From Actinomycetota bacterium (lineage in GTDB: Bacteria; Actinomycetota; Acidimicrobiia; Acidimicrobiales; CADCSY01): a stretch of DNA of 64,000 bases. Position 1 is the first letter of the stretch; each line of letters begins with the position of its first letter. Below the pieces are notes generated by a model, which worked only from the letters and a program-made list of their open reading frames with translations, had not been told where the DNA came from and did no database searches. This document shows, in pieces, positions 40,836 to 49,244 of the stretch. A program made the translations under genes and the position numbers. Where the stretch lies: positions 34,174 through 98,173 of the forward strand of contig SIRW01000097.1 in assembly GCA_004366205.1 (NCBI GenBank). Direction: 5' to 3'.

Positions 40836-42305
40836 ATGATGTTGCAGGCGCTGAGGGAGGCGAAGGAGGCGCTCAGCGGGGCGGCCGGCGCCTTCGACCC
40901 GGCCCTGCACCCGGCGACGGACTGCCAGCGGATCGTGGAGGTGGCCTCGGCGGTCGAGCGGATCGCCGCCTCGGTGAAGACGCTGGCCGCCGCCCGGGTG
41001 GCCGAGACCGACCTGTGGCGTCGAAACGGAGCCAGGTCCGCGGCCCACGACCTGGCGAAGCGCACCGGCGTGGGTGTCGGCGCCGCCCGCGACGCGCTGC
41101 GGACGGGCGAGCAGCTCCGGGACCTGCCGATCGCGAGCGCGGCGGCGCGGGCCGGCGAGCTCTCGCCGCAGCAGGCGCAGGCCATCGCCGACGCCGCCAG
41201 CGCCGATCCCTCCGCCGAGCGCCGGCTCGTCGAGCAGGCCAAGCGCTCCTCGCTCGGCGAGCTGCGCGACGAGTGCGCCCGCACCAAAGCAGCGGTGGAG
41301 GACCTCGAGGCTCGCCGGCGCCGGATCCACGCCGAGCGGTTCTGCCGGCGCCGCACGACGCCCGACGGCGCCGGCGAGATCCACTACCGCGCCACGATCG
41401 ACGACATGGCCAGGATCTGGGCGGTCCTGCAGGGCTTCGCCGACCGGGCGTTCAAGCGGGCCAAGGCCGAGGGCCGCCACGAGCACACCGACGCCTACGC
41501 CGCCGACGCGCTCGCCGCCATGGCCGAGGCGGCCGCCGGTCCCGCTCGGGCAGGCGACGTCCACGCCGGCACCGACCCGCAGGCCCGGCCTGACCCGACG
41601 GCGGATGGCGACCCGCCGGCCCCGCCGGCGGCGCCTGACCCGGCGGCGCCTCCTGCCCGCCCCGACCGGCGTCCGGTCCCCACGACCCTGATCGTGCGCA
41701 TCGACTGGGACGCCCTGGTGCGGGGGCATCCCATCGAAGGCGAGCTGTGCGAGATCGCCGGCGTCGGCCCCGTGCCGGTCTCGGTCGTCGAGGAGCTGCT
41801 GCGGTCCGGCGACCCGTTCCTCGCTGCCGTCGTCACCAAGGGCCGGGACGTGGTCAACGTCGCCCATCTCGGCCGGCGTCACACCGCCCACCAGCGCACC
41901 GCCATGGCCTGGCGCGACCCCATGTGCGTCGTGGAGGGCTGCGCGGCCACGCTCCGCCTCGAGCACGACCACCGTCACGACTGGTCGAAGACGAAGCTGA
42001 CCCTGCTCGACTGGTCCGACCGGCTCTGCCCGCACCATCACGACCTCAAGTCGCACCAGGGGTGGCGGCTGGTCGACGGCACCGGCAAGCGCCCCATGGT
42101 CCCACCCGGGCATCCCGACCACCCCGGCGACGACCCGCCCGATCCGCCCGGCGGCGGAGGCGGAGGCGGCCCCCCGCCTGGCGTGCCTCGCGGTCAGCGA
42201 GCTGCTCGGACACCGGGCCCGCATGGCGGGTTCGGAGGCCGTCACCCGCCCGAGGTGCCTCTGGCCGCCACGCCCGTGCGCACCGGCCGGCCTCCGGCGG
42301 GGTGA
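40836..42305 (+). CDS. DUF222/HNH endonuclease domain protein (13E12-like)
   Basis: A 489-aa protein. The N-terminal DUF222 helical domain (to about residue 260) is followed by a Pro/Ala-rich linker and a C-terminal HNH nuclease: CVVEGC, LRLEHDHRHDWSKTK, LCPHHHDLKS. The zinc cysteines and catalytic His residues are in place. The tail is Gly/Pro-rich. These proteins are multi-copy in many actinobacteria (13E12 repeat family); their role is unknown and mobility is only suspected. TACACT lies 6 nt before the ATG. The following 264 bp before the carboxylase gene hold a strong hairpin and no gene. Confidence 0.87.
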   Translation: MMLQALREAKEALSGAAGAFDPALHPATDCQRIVEVASAVERIAASVKTLAAARVAETDLWRRNGARSAAHDLAKRTGVGVGAARDALRTGEQLRDLPIASAAARAGELSPQQAQAIADAASADPSAERRLVEQAKRSSLGELRDECARTKAAVEDLEARRRRIHAERFCRRRTTPDGAGEIHYRATIDDMARIWAVLQGFADRAFKRAKAEGRHEHTDAYAADALAAMAEAAAGPARAGDVHAGTDPQARPDPTADGDPPAPPAAPDPAAPPARPDRRPVPTTLIVRIDWDALVRGHPIEGELCEIAGVGPVPVSVVEELLRSGDPFLAAVVTKGRDVVNVAHLGRRHTAHQRTAMAWRDPMCVVEGCAATLRLEHDHRHDWSKTKLTLLDWSDRLCPHHHDLKSHQGWRLVDGTGKRPMVPPGHPDHPGDDPPDPPGGGGGGGPPPGVPRGQRAARTPGPHGGFGGRHPPEVPLAATPVRTGRPPAG

Positions 42306-42463
42306 CCGTCCGCGGGGCGGGCTGCCACCGCACGGGATCGCCTCAGCCTGGTCCCGGTGCTCGGTCCGGGTCTTCACTGCCGGGTGGCCGGACGCTCCGC
42401 GGGCTGTCACCGCGCGACCCGGAGCGGAGCCGCGCGGCGGGCCGGGCGCCGTGCGAGGCGGGG

Positions 42464-42499
42464 GGCAGAGGAGCCTTGCTCCTGCCTGTTGGCAGGAGC
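42464..42499 (+). terminator. Alternative-stem hairpin after the HNH gene
   Basis: A perfect 9-bp stem GCTCCTGCC/GGCAGGAGC (42478-42486 with 42491-42499, loop TGTT). The same GCTCCTGCC can instead pair with an upstream GGCAGAGGAGC (42464-42474), leaving one bulged base, so two stems exclude each other. Most likely a terminator for the HNH gene; an attenuator is a weaker possibility. Confidence 0.5.
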
Positions 42500-42558
42500 C
42501 CAATAGCGTCGCCCGCGGGAGCCCCGACCGGGCTTCGGGGTCCTGGCCGGCGGCGAAC

Positions 42559-42564
42559 TAGCCT
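42559..42564 (+). promoter_or_regulatory. -10 box of a leaderless promoter for the acyl-CoA carboxylase
   Basis: TAGCCT ends 6 nt before the GTG at 42571. Confidence 0.55.
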
Positions 42565-42570
42565 GGCGTC

Positions 42571-44127
42571 GTGGCCGACCATCCCATGAAGGAACGTCTC
42601 GAGGAGCTCGCCAAGCGCAAGGAAGAGGCGCTGCACGCCGGCTCCGAGCGGGCCGTCCAGCGCCAGCACGAGCGCGGCAAGATGCTCGCCCGCGAGCGGG
42701 TCGAGTACCTGCTCGACCCCGGGTCGTTCCACGAGCTCGACCTGCTGGCCCGGCACCGGGCGCACGACTCGGGGCTCACCGAGCGCCCCTACACCGACGG
42801 CGTCATCACCGGGTGGGGCACGGTCGACGGCCGCAAGGTGTTCGTCTTCTCCCAGGACTTCACCGTGTTCGGCGGCGCCCTCGGCGAGGTCTTCGCCGAG
42901 AAGATCCACAAGGTCATGGACCTGGCCCAGTCGGTCGGGGCGCCGATGATCGGCTTGAACGACGGTGCGGGTGCTCGCATCCAGGAAGGGGTCGTCAGCC
43001 TGGCCGCCTACGGGGGCATCTTCTACCGGAACGTGAACTCGTCGGGCGTGATCCCCCAGATCTCGGTGATCATGGGGCCCTGTGCCGGTGGCGCGGTGTA
43101 CAGCCCGGCCCTCACCGACTTCGTGTACATGGTCGAGGACACGAGCTACATGTTCATCACCGGCCCCGACGTGGTGAAGACGGTGACCGGCGAGGACGTC
43201 ACCCAGCAGGAGCTCGGCGGCGCCATGACGCACGCCAGCAAGTCCGGGGTCGCCAACTTCATCGCCCCCGACGACAAGGCCTGCCTCGACCAGGTCCGCT
43301 ACCTGCTGTCGTTCCTCCCGGCCAACAACCTGGAGGAGCCGCCCTACTTCGCCCCGACCGACGACCCCCAGCGGCTCGCGCCCGAGCTCAACGAGCTCAT
43401 GCCGGCCAGCCCAAACCAGCCCTACGACATGGTGCAGGTCATCGAGGCGGTGGTCGACGACGGCGAGTTCTACGAGTACAGCCCCCACTGGGCGCGCAGC
43501 ATCGTGTGCGGGTTCGCCCGCCTCGACGGCCACGTCGTCGGCGTCGTCGGCAACCAGCCCCAGGTGCTGGCCGGCGTGCTCGACATCGAGTCGTCCGAGA
43601 AGGCGGCCCGCTTCGTGCGCACGTGCGACGCCTTCAACATCCCGCTCATCACGTTCGTCGACGTGCCCGGCTTCCTGCCCGGCGTCGACCAGGAGTACGG
43701 CGGCATCATCCGCCACGGCGCCAAGCTCCTCTACGCCTACTGCGAGGCCACGGTGCCCCGCATCCAGGTCGTCACCCGCAAGGCCTACGGCGGTGCCTAC
43801 GTGGTCATGAACTCCAAGTCGATCGGCGCCGACCTGGCCTTCGCCTGGCCGTCGGCGGAGCTGGCGGTGATGGGCCCGTCCGGCGCGGTCGAGATCCTCT
43901 ACCGGCGCGAGCTGCAGACCGCCGCCGACCCCGAGGCTCGGCGCGCCGAGCTGGTCGAGGACTACACCGAGCGCTACGCCAACCCCTACGTCGCGGCCGA
44001 GCGGGGCTACGTGGACGACGTGATCGACCCGGCCGAGACCCGCCCCAAGCTGATCGCCGGCCTGCACATGCTGCGGTCCAAGCGCGAGGACCTGCCGAAG
44101 CGCAAGCACGGCAACGTGCCGCTGTGA
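42571..44127 (+). CDS. Acyl-CoA (propionyl-CoA) carboxylase, beta/carboxyltransferase subunit
   Basis: A 518-aa carboxyltransferase subunit. It has the ARERVEYLLDPGSFHELD start, GFGQD-type segments (VFVFSQDFTVFGGALGEVFAEKI), GLNDGAGARIQEGV, the biotin-pocket IMGPCAGGAVYSPA, and the second crotonase-like half with LITFVDVPGFLPGVDQEYGGIIRHGAKLL and KAYGGAYVVMNSK. It moves a carboxyl group from biotin to propionyl-CoA (or acetyl-CoA), giving methylmalonyl- or malonyl-CoA. The Asp in the AVYSPALTDFVYMV region suggests preference for propionyl-CoA. The biotin-carrying alpha subunit is not in the window. The epsilon-like gene overlaps its stop by 4 bp. Confidence 0.93.
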   Translation: MADHPMKERLEELAKRKEEALHAGSERAVQRQHERGKMLARERVEYLLDPGSFHELDLLARHRAHDSGLTERPYTDGVITGWGTVDGRKVFVFSQDFTVFGGALGEVFAEKIHKVMDLAQSVGAPMIGLNDGAGARIQEGVVSLAAYGGIFYRNVNSSGVIPQISVIMGPCAGGAVYSPALTDFVYMVEDTSYMFITGPDVVKTVTGEDVTQQELGGAMTHASKSGVANFIAPDDKACLDQVRYLLSFLPANNLEEPPYFAPTDDPQRLAPELNELMPASPNQPYDMVQVIEAVVDDGEFYEYSPHWARSIVCGFARLDGHVVGVVGNQPQVLAGVLDIESSEKAARFVRTCDAFNIPLITFVDVPGFLPGVDQEYGGIIRHGAKLLYAYCEATVPRIQVVTRKAYGGAYVVMNSKSIGADLAFAWPSAELAVMGPSGAVEILYRRELQTAADPEARRAELVEDYTERYANPYVAAERGYVDDVIDPAETRPKLIAGLHMLRSKREDLPKRKHGNVPL

Positions 44128-44351
44128 GGCCCGGCGAGCACACCACCGGCGCCCCGGCCCCGCCGGCCGCCGGCGACGTGCGGCCCACGCCCAGCGACGA
44201 GGAGGTCGCGGCCATCGTGGCGGCGGTCGAGGCCGCCTGGCCCCGCCGGGTCGTCGTCGCCGACGAACCGCGCCGTCCGCCGGTCTGGCGGTTCTCCGGA
44301 CGCTGGTGGGCCCGGCCCGTGCCCGCCCGGCGCGACCGGCCCTGGTGGTGA
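44124..44351 (+). CDS. Acyl-CoA carboxylase epsilon subunit
   Basis: A 75-aa protein starting VRPGEHTTGAPAPP. The segment PTPSDEEVAAIVAAVEA and the C-terminal WRFSGRWWARP are the two conserved parts of the AccE/PccE family, found only in actinobacteria beside carboxylase beta genes. The epsilon subunit raises activity and stabilises the alpha-beta complex. The GTG overlaps the beta-subunit stop (GTGA). The Trp-rich end RRDRPWW closes the protein. Confidence 0.85.
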   Translation: MRPGEHTTGAPAPPAAGDVRPTPSDEEVAAIVAAVEAAWPRRVVVADEPRRPPVWRFSGRWWARPVPARRDRPWW

Positions 44352-44407
44352 GCCCCGGCCGACGAGCCGGGCCCGGCGGGCGGCCGGGACGCCCCGGAGG
44401 ACGCCAC

Positions 44408-44413
44408 TACCAT
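44408..44413 (+). promoter_or_regulatory. -10 box of a leaderless promoter for the metallophosphoesterase
   Basis: TACCAT ends 8 nt before the GTG at 44422. Confidence 0.5.
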
Positions 44414-44421
44414 CGCTGCCC

Positions 44422-45435
44422 GTGACGGCCTGGGAGCTGACGACGGTGGCCGACGACGAGGCCGTGGCCTTCGCTGGCACCGACGTGCGCCACTACACCG
44501 AGCTCGAGCCCGATGCCGACCACGACCTCGACGGGCTGTCGTTCCGCACCCTGCCCCGCCCGCCGGGCGAGCGGCTGGCGACGATCGCGACCGTCAACGA
44601 CGTGCACTTCGGCGAGACCGAGTGCGGCGTGCTGAGCGGCTTCGAGATGGGCCCCATCTTCCGCAGCGAGCCTGGCGAGGACCCCTACCCCGAGGTCATG
44701 AACCGCGCCGCCATCGACGAGATCCGGGCGCTCGTCCCCGACGCCGTCGTCGTCAAGGGCGACATGACCTGCCGGGGCACCCAGGAGGAGTTCGCCGACT
44801 TCGAGCGGCACTACCGCCCCGCGTTCGGCGACCGCCTTCACGTCGTCCGGGGCAACCACGACGTCGCCGCCGACGAGGACTTCGGCCACGAGGCGCCCTT
44901 CGAGGTGACGCTCCCGGGCGTCGTGCTGGCGGTCATCGACACCAGCATCCGCCACTCGGCCACCGGGCAGGTCACCGCCGAGACGCTCGAGTGGCTCGAC
45001 GAGCTCGGCGCCCGGGCCGACCGGCCCGTGCTCGTGTTCGGCCACCACCACGTGTGGAGCCCCCAGTCCCGCCAGCGGCCCGACACCTACTTCGGGATCC
45101 ACCCGGACCACTCCGAGCGCCTCATCGACGTGGTCGCCCGCCGGCCCGCCCTGATCGGGTACTTCGCTGGCCACACCCACCGGAACCGGTGCCGGCGCTT
45201 TGCGGTCACCGGCGACGTGCCGTGGGTCGAGGTGGCCTGCGTCAAGGACTACCCGGGCGCTTGGGCCGAGTACCGCGTGTTCGAAGGCGGCGTGCTCCAG
45301 GTGTTCCGGCGGATCGCCGCGCCCGAGGCCCTGGCGTGGAGCGAGAAGACCCGCCACATGTTCGGCGGGATGTACCACGACTACGCCTTCGGGGAGCTCA
45401 GCGACCGGTGCTTCCCGATCTGGCCCCGCACGTGA
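44422..45435 (+). CDS. Metallophosphoesterase (CpdA-like)
   Basis: A 337-aa calcineurin-like phosphoesterase. The five metal-site blocks are visible: NDVHFG, KGDMT, RGNHDV, FGHHHVW and AGHTHRNR. The arrangement resembles cyclic-nucleotide phosphodiesterases and related 5'-nucleotidases; substrate unknown. No signal peptide. The GTG at 44422 follows a TACCAT box. Its stop overlaps the GTG of the CoA-transferase gene by 4 bp, so the two are translated together. Confidence 0.85.
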   Translation: MTAWELTTVADDEAVAFAGTDVRHYTELEPDADHDLDGLSFRTLPRPPGERLATIATVNDVHFGETECGVLSGFEMGPIFRSEPGEDPYPEVMNRAAIDEIRALVPDAVVVKGDMTCRGTQEEFADFERHYRPAFGDRLHVVRGNHDVAADEDFGHEAPFEVTLPGVVLAVIDTSIRHSATGQVTAETLEWLDELGARADRPVLVFGHHHVWSPQSRQRPDTYFGIHPDHSERLIDVVARRPALIGYFAGHTHRNRCRRFAVTGDVPWVEVACVKDYPGAWAEYRVFEGGVLQVFRRIAAPEALAWSEKTRHMFGGMYHDYAFGELSDRCFPIWPRT

Positions 45436-46604
45436 GCGCGGCGGGGCCGGCGGCCGGGCCCGGGCCCGGACCGCTGGCCGGGTTGCGGGTCGTGGACTGC
45501 GCCACCGTGATCGCCGGGCCGGGCTGTGCCCGCTACCTCGCCGACTTCGGGGCCGACGTGGTGAAGGTCGAGCACCCCGACGGCGAGACCACCCGCTCGC
45601 TGGGGTGGAGGGACCCAACCGACGGCGAGACGCTGTGGTGGAAGCTGGTGAACCGCAACAAGCGGTGCGTGGCGCTCGACCTCAAGCGCGCCGACGACCG
45701 CGCTGTCATGTTGCGGCTCTGCGACGGCGCCGACGTGCTCGTCGAGAACTTCCGCCCCGGCACGCTCGAGCGCCTGGGCCTCGCGCCCGACGTGCTGCTG
45801 GCCCGCAACCCGAAGCTCGTGATCGTGCGGGTGACCGGCTTCGGCCAGGACGGCCCCTACGCCGGGCGGCCCGGCTTCGCCACCCTCGCCGAGGCCATGA
45901 GCGGGTTCGCCGCCATCAACGGGGAGCCCGGCGGCCCGCCGCTGCTCCCGCCCATCGCCCTCACCGACGAGGTCACCGCCCTGGCCGGCGCCTTCGCGGC
46001 CCTGGTGGCGGTGCGCTCGGGCGTGGGCCAGGTCGTCGACGTGAACCTGCTCGAGTCGCTCTTCCAGCTCATGGGGCCGCTCGTGTCGGCCTGGCACCTG
46101 CTGGGCTACGAGCAGCCCCGGCTCGGCTCGGGGCTGCCGTACTCGGTGCCGCGCGGGACCTACCGGACCGCGGACGGGCGGTGGGTGGCGATCAGCACCT
46201 CCACGGACTCCGTCGCCGCCCGGGTCATGGCGCTCATCGGGGCCGGGGACGACGAGCGGTTCCGGACGTTCGAGGGCCGCGTCGCCCACCGCGACGAGCT
46301 CGACGAGCTGGTCGCGGCCTGGGTGGGGGCCCGGCCGCTCGAGGACGTGGTGGCCGCCTTCGAGGAAGCGCACGCCGCCATCGCGCCGGTGCTGACCATG
46401 TCGGAGATCGCCGCCGACCCGCACTTCGTCGCCCGGGGCTCGGTCGTCGAGCTCGACGGCGTGCCCATGCAGGGCCTGATCGCCCGGCTGTCCGCCACTC
46501 CCGGGGCCCTGCGATGGGCCGGCCGCCCCGTCGGCGCCGACACCGCTGCGGTGAAAGCCGAGCTCGGCCTCGACGCCGAGCCGCCCGCACCGCCCGCCCT
46601 CTGA
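45432..46604 (+). CDS. CaiB/BaiF-type (class III) CoA-transferase
   Basis: A 390-aa CoA-transferase. It shows LAGLRVVDCATVIAGPGCARYLADFGADVVKVEHP, the catalytic-Asp region VDVNLLES, and the GSGLPYSVPRGTYRTADGRW segment of this family. Members shuttle CoA between acyl groups such as formyl, succinyl or carnitine. The acyl group cannot be read. The GTG overlaps the phosphoesterase stop. A large palindrome (46626-46672) follows the stop. Confidence 0.9.
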   Translation: MSAAGPAAGPGPGPLAGLRVVDCATVIAGPGCARYLADFGADVVKVEHPDGETTRSLGWRDPTDGETLWWKLVNRNKRCVALDLKRADDRAVMLRLCDGADVLVENFRPGTLERLGLAPDVLLARNPKLVIVRVTGFGQDGPYAGRPGFATLAEAMSGFAAINGEPGGPPLLPPIALTDEVTALAGAFAALVAVRSGVGQVVDVNLLESLFQLMGPLVSAWHLLGYEQPRLGSGLPYSVPRGTYRTADGRWVAISTSTDSVAARVMALIGAGDDERFRTFEGRVAHRDELDELVAAWVGARPLEDVVAAFEEAHAAIAPVLTMSEIAADPHFVARGSVVELDGVPMQGLIARLSATPGALRWAGRPVGADTAAVKAELGLDAEPPAPPAL

Positions 46605-46625
46605 CCAACCCGCCCGCCCACGGCG

Positions 46626-46672
46626 CTTTCCGGACCCTGGGCGTGCGTATGCAGCGTCCGCGGTCCGGAAAG
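46626..46672. repeat. Large-loop palindrome, copy A
   Basis: Perfect 11-bp arms CTTTCCGGACC (46626-46636) and GGTCCGGAAAG (46662-46672) with a 25-nt loop, between convergent gene ends. The arms match those of the copies at 55.6 kb and 61.1 kb. Confidence 0.8.
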
Positions 46673-46715
46673 TGGCGGCCGGGCGGGCCGGGGCGGGCCG
46701 GGCCGGGCCGCTCCA

Positions 46716-47168
46716 TCAGTCGGAGGTGGCGACCTCGATGCGGTTCGTGCCCCACTCCCGCGCCGTGCGGAGCGCCTCGCCGGCACGGGCGAGGAGGGTC
46801 GCGGCGTCGAGGGCGTGGGCCGGGTAGCACGCCACGCCCGCCCACAGCGCCACGTCGACGCCCTCGGCCGCGAGGGCGCGCCGGATGCGCTCGACCGACC
46901 AGACCGCCCCGGTCTCGGGCGTGTCCTCCAGCACCAGCCCGATGCCGCCGTCGTCGAGCCGGCACACGGTGTCGGCCTCGCGCATGCGCCGCCGCAGCAC
47001 GTCACCCACCGCCCGCACGGTGCGGGGCGACTCGTCGCCGAGGGTCACGAGCACGACCGAGACGGGCCGCAGCAGGCGCCGGGCGGCGGCCACCCGCACG
47101 GGCAGCTCCGCCTCGAAGAACGCGCCGTTCAGCAGGCCCGAGTCGGGATCGCGCAGCCGGTCCGACAT
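46716..47168 (-). CDS. Degenerate stand-alone GGDEF domain protein
   Basis: A 150-aa protein that is only a GGDEF-like fold: DPDSGLLNGAFFEAEL at the N-terminus, VVLVTLGDE where cyclases have a metal Asp, and RLDDGGIGLVL where the active RYGGDEFAL would stand. The GG(D/E)EF signature and catalytic residues are lost, so it cannot be a normal diguanylate cyclase; it may bind c-di-GMP or GTP or act as a scaffold. It lies 29 bp upstream of... the end of ethylmalonyl-CoA mutase gene lies 21 bp away on the same strand, so it may be cotranscribed downstream of that gene. Confidence 0.75.
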   Translation of the reverse strand: MSDRLRDPDSGLLNGAFFEAELPVRVAAARRLLRPVSVVLVTLGDESPRTVRAVGDVLRRRMREADTVCRLDDGGIGLVLEDTPETGAVWSVERIRRALAAEGVDVALWAGVACYPAHALDAATLLARAGEALRTAREWGTNRIEVATSD

Positions 47169-47189
47169 CCCCCCGCCCCCGGCGCCCGG

Positions 47190-49136
47190 TCAGCTCGCCC
47201 TGCGGGCGGCGACGAGGTCGGTGATGTCGCTCATGATGCGCCCCAGCTCGAAGTCCTTCGGCGTGTAGACAGCGGTGACGCCGAGATCCAGCAGGGCGGG
47301 CCGGTCGTCCTCGGGGATGATGCCGCCCACGACGACCGGCGCGTCCACGCCCGCCTCCTCCAGGCGGCGCAGCACCTCGGGCACGAGCTCGAGGTGGCTG
47401 CCCGACAGGATCGACAGGCCGATCACGTCGACGTCCTCGTCGCGGGCGGCCGCCGCCACCTGCTCGGGCGTCAGGCGGATGCCCTGGTAGACGACCTCCA
47501 TGCCGGCGTCCCGGGCGGCCACGGCGATCTGCTCGGCGCCGTTGGAGTGCCCGTCGAGGCCGGGCTTGGCGACGAGGAAGCGGGGCGGCCCGCCGGGCAG
47601 GGCCCGCACCCGCTCGCCGACGGCGGCCAGGTCCGAACCCCGCCGGCCGGCGGCGGCGGCCACGCCCGTGGGCGCCCGGTACTCGCCGAACACCTCCCGC
47701 AGGGCGCCCGCCCACTCGCCGGTGGTGCCGCCGGCGTGGGCGAGGGCGATCGTGGCCGCCATGATGTTCTCGTCGGTAGCCGCCACCCGGCGCAGCTCGT
47801 CGAGCGCCTTGTCGACGGCGTCCTGGTCCCGGCGGCTGCGCCACGCCTGCACGTCGGCGATCAGCTCGGCCTCGACCTCGGGCTTCACCCGCAGGATCGA
47901 CCCCTCGCCGCCCAGCGGGGACGGCTCGGTCTCGGTGAAGCAGTTGACCCCGACGATCTTGAGCTCACCGGACTCGATGCGACGGGTGCGCTCGGTGTGG
48001 CTGGTCACGAGCCGGCCCTTGAGCTCGTCGATGGCCTCGAAGGCGCCGCCGAGCTCGAGCACCTCGTCGAGCTCGGCCTGGGCCGCCTCGATCAGCTCGG
48101 CCGTGCGGGCCTCGACCACCCTCGAGCCGTCGAAGATGTCGTCGTACTCCAGCAGGTCGGTCTCGTAGGCGAGCACCTGCTGGATGCGCAGCGACCACTG
48201 CTGGTCCCACGGGCGGGGCAGGCCCAGCGCCTCGTTCCACGCCGGCAGCTGGATCGACCGGGCCCGGGCCCGCTTCGAGAGCGTCACGCCCAGGGCCTCG
48301 AGCACGATGCGTTGCACGTTGTTCTCGGGCTGGGCCTCGGTGAGCCCCAGCGAGTTCACCTGCACGCCGTAGCGGAACCGCCGGAGCTTGGGGTCCTCGA
48401 CCCCGTAGCGCTCGGCGCAGATGCGGTCCCACATCTCGGTGAAGGCCCGCATCTTGCAGGTCTCCTCGATGAAGCGGATGCCGGCGTTCACGAAGAAGCT
48501 GATCGAGCCCACCACCTGCGGGAAGCGGTCCTCGGGCACCTGGCCCGACTCGCGCACGGCGTCGAGCACCCCGATCGCCGTGGCCAGCGAGTAGGCCAGC
48601 TCCTGCACGGGCGTGGCCCCCGCCTCCTGCAGGTGGTAGCTGCAGACGTTGATGGGGTTCCACTTGGGGATGTGGCGCGAGCAGTAGGCGACCATGTCGA
48701 CGATCAACCGCCGGCTCGGCAGCGGCGGGAAGATGTAGGTCCCCCGCGACAGGTACTCCTTCACGATGTCGTTCTGGGTGGTCCCCCGCAGCGCCGTGCT
48801 GTCGACGCCCTGGCGCTCGGCGTTGGCCACGTAGAGGCCGAGCAGCCACGCCGCGGTGGCGTTGATCGTCATCGACGTGTTCATCTCGCCCGGCGGGATC
48901 CCGTCGAGCAGCTGCTGCATGTGGCCGAGATGCGCCACAGGCACCCCGACCTTGCCGACCTCGCCGCGGGCGAGCGGGTGGTCGGGGTCGTAGCCGGTCT
49001 GGGTGGGCAGGTCGAAGGCGATCGACAGCCCGGTCTGGCCCTTGGCCAGGTTGCTCCGGTACAGCTCGTTCGACGCCCGGGCCGACGAGTGGCCCGAGTA
49101 GGTGCGCATCAACCAGGGGCGGTCCCGCTCGGTCAT
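47190..49136 (-). CDS. ecm: B12-dependent ethylmalonyl-CoA mutase
   Basis: A 648-aa adenosylcobalamin mutase. The N-terminal substrate barrel has WLMRTYSGHSSARASNELY, GLSIAFDLPTQTGYD and QTQ-region equivalents typical of Ecm/MeaA rather than MutB; LSKRARARSIQLPAWNEALG is also characteristic. The C-terminal B12 domain has the DGHSNGAEQ motif (DxHxxG with cobalt-ligand His) and GLSILSGSH. It converts ethylmalonyl-CoA to methylsuccinyl-CoA. The ATG at 49136 is supported by GACGAT 6 nt upstream. The degenerate GGDEF gene follows 21 bp downstream. Upstream it diverges from the methyltransferase. Confidence 0.88.
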   Translation of the reverse strand: MTERDRPWLMRTYSGHSSARASNELYRSNLAKGQTGLSIAFDLPTQTGYDPDHPLARGEVGKVGVPVAHLGHMQQLLDGIPPGEMNTSMTINATAAWLLGLYVANAERQGVDSTALRGTTQNDIVKEYLSRGTYIFPPLPSRRLIVDMVAYCSRHIPKWNPINVCSYHLQEAGATPVQELAYSLATAIGVLDAVRESGQVPEDRFPQVVGSISFFVNAGIRFIEETCKMRAFTEMWDRICAERYGVEDPKLRRFRYGVQVNSLGLTEAQPENNVQRIVLEALGVTLSKRARARSIQLPAWNEALGLPRPWDQQWSLRIQQVLAYETDLLEYDDIFDGSRVVEARTAELIEAAQAELDEVLELGGAFEAIDELKGRLVTSHTERTRRIESGELKIVGVNCFTETEPSPLGGEGSILRVKPEVEAELIADVQAWRSRRDQDAVDKALDELRRVAATDENIMAATIALAHAGGTTGEWAGALREVFGEYRAPTGVAAAAGRRGSDLAAVGERVRALPGGPPRFLVAKPGLDGHSNGAEQIAVAARDAGMEVVYQGIRLTPEQVAAAARDEDVDVIGLSILSGSHLELVPEVLRRLEEAGVDAPVVVGGIIPEDDRPALLDLGVTAVYTPKDFELGRIMSDITDLVAARRAS

Positions 49137-49244
49137 GCCACCATCGTCCCGCGCGCGCCACCACCCTGGCCACCCGGCAGCCGGGCGCGCGGCGCCGCCC
49201 CCGCCGCGGTCGACAACCGGCGACGGGCGGGACACGCTGGACGG

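Noticed and set aside
46815..49244. The first 810 codons of a long plus-strand frame
   Set aside because: Antisense of the GGDEF-like and ecm genes; only the last 256 codons, from 49245, are a real gene.
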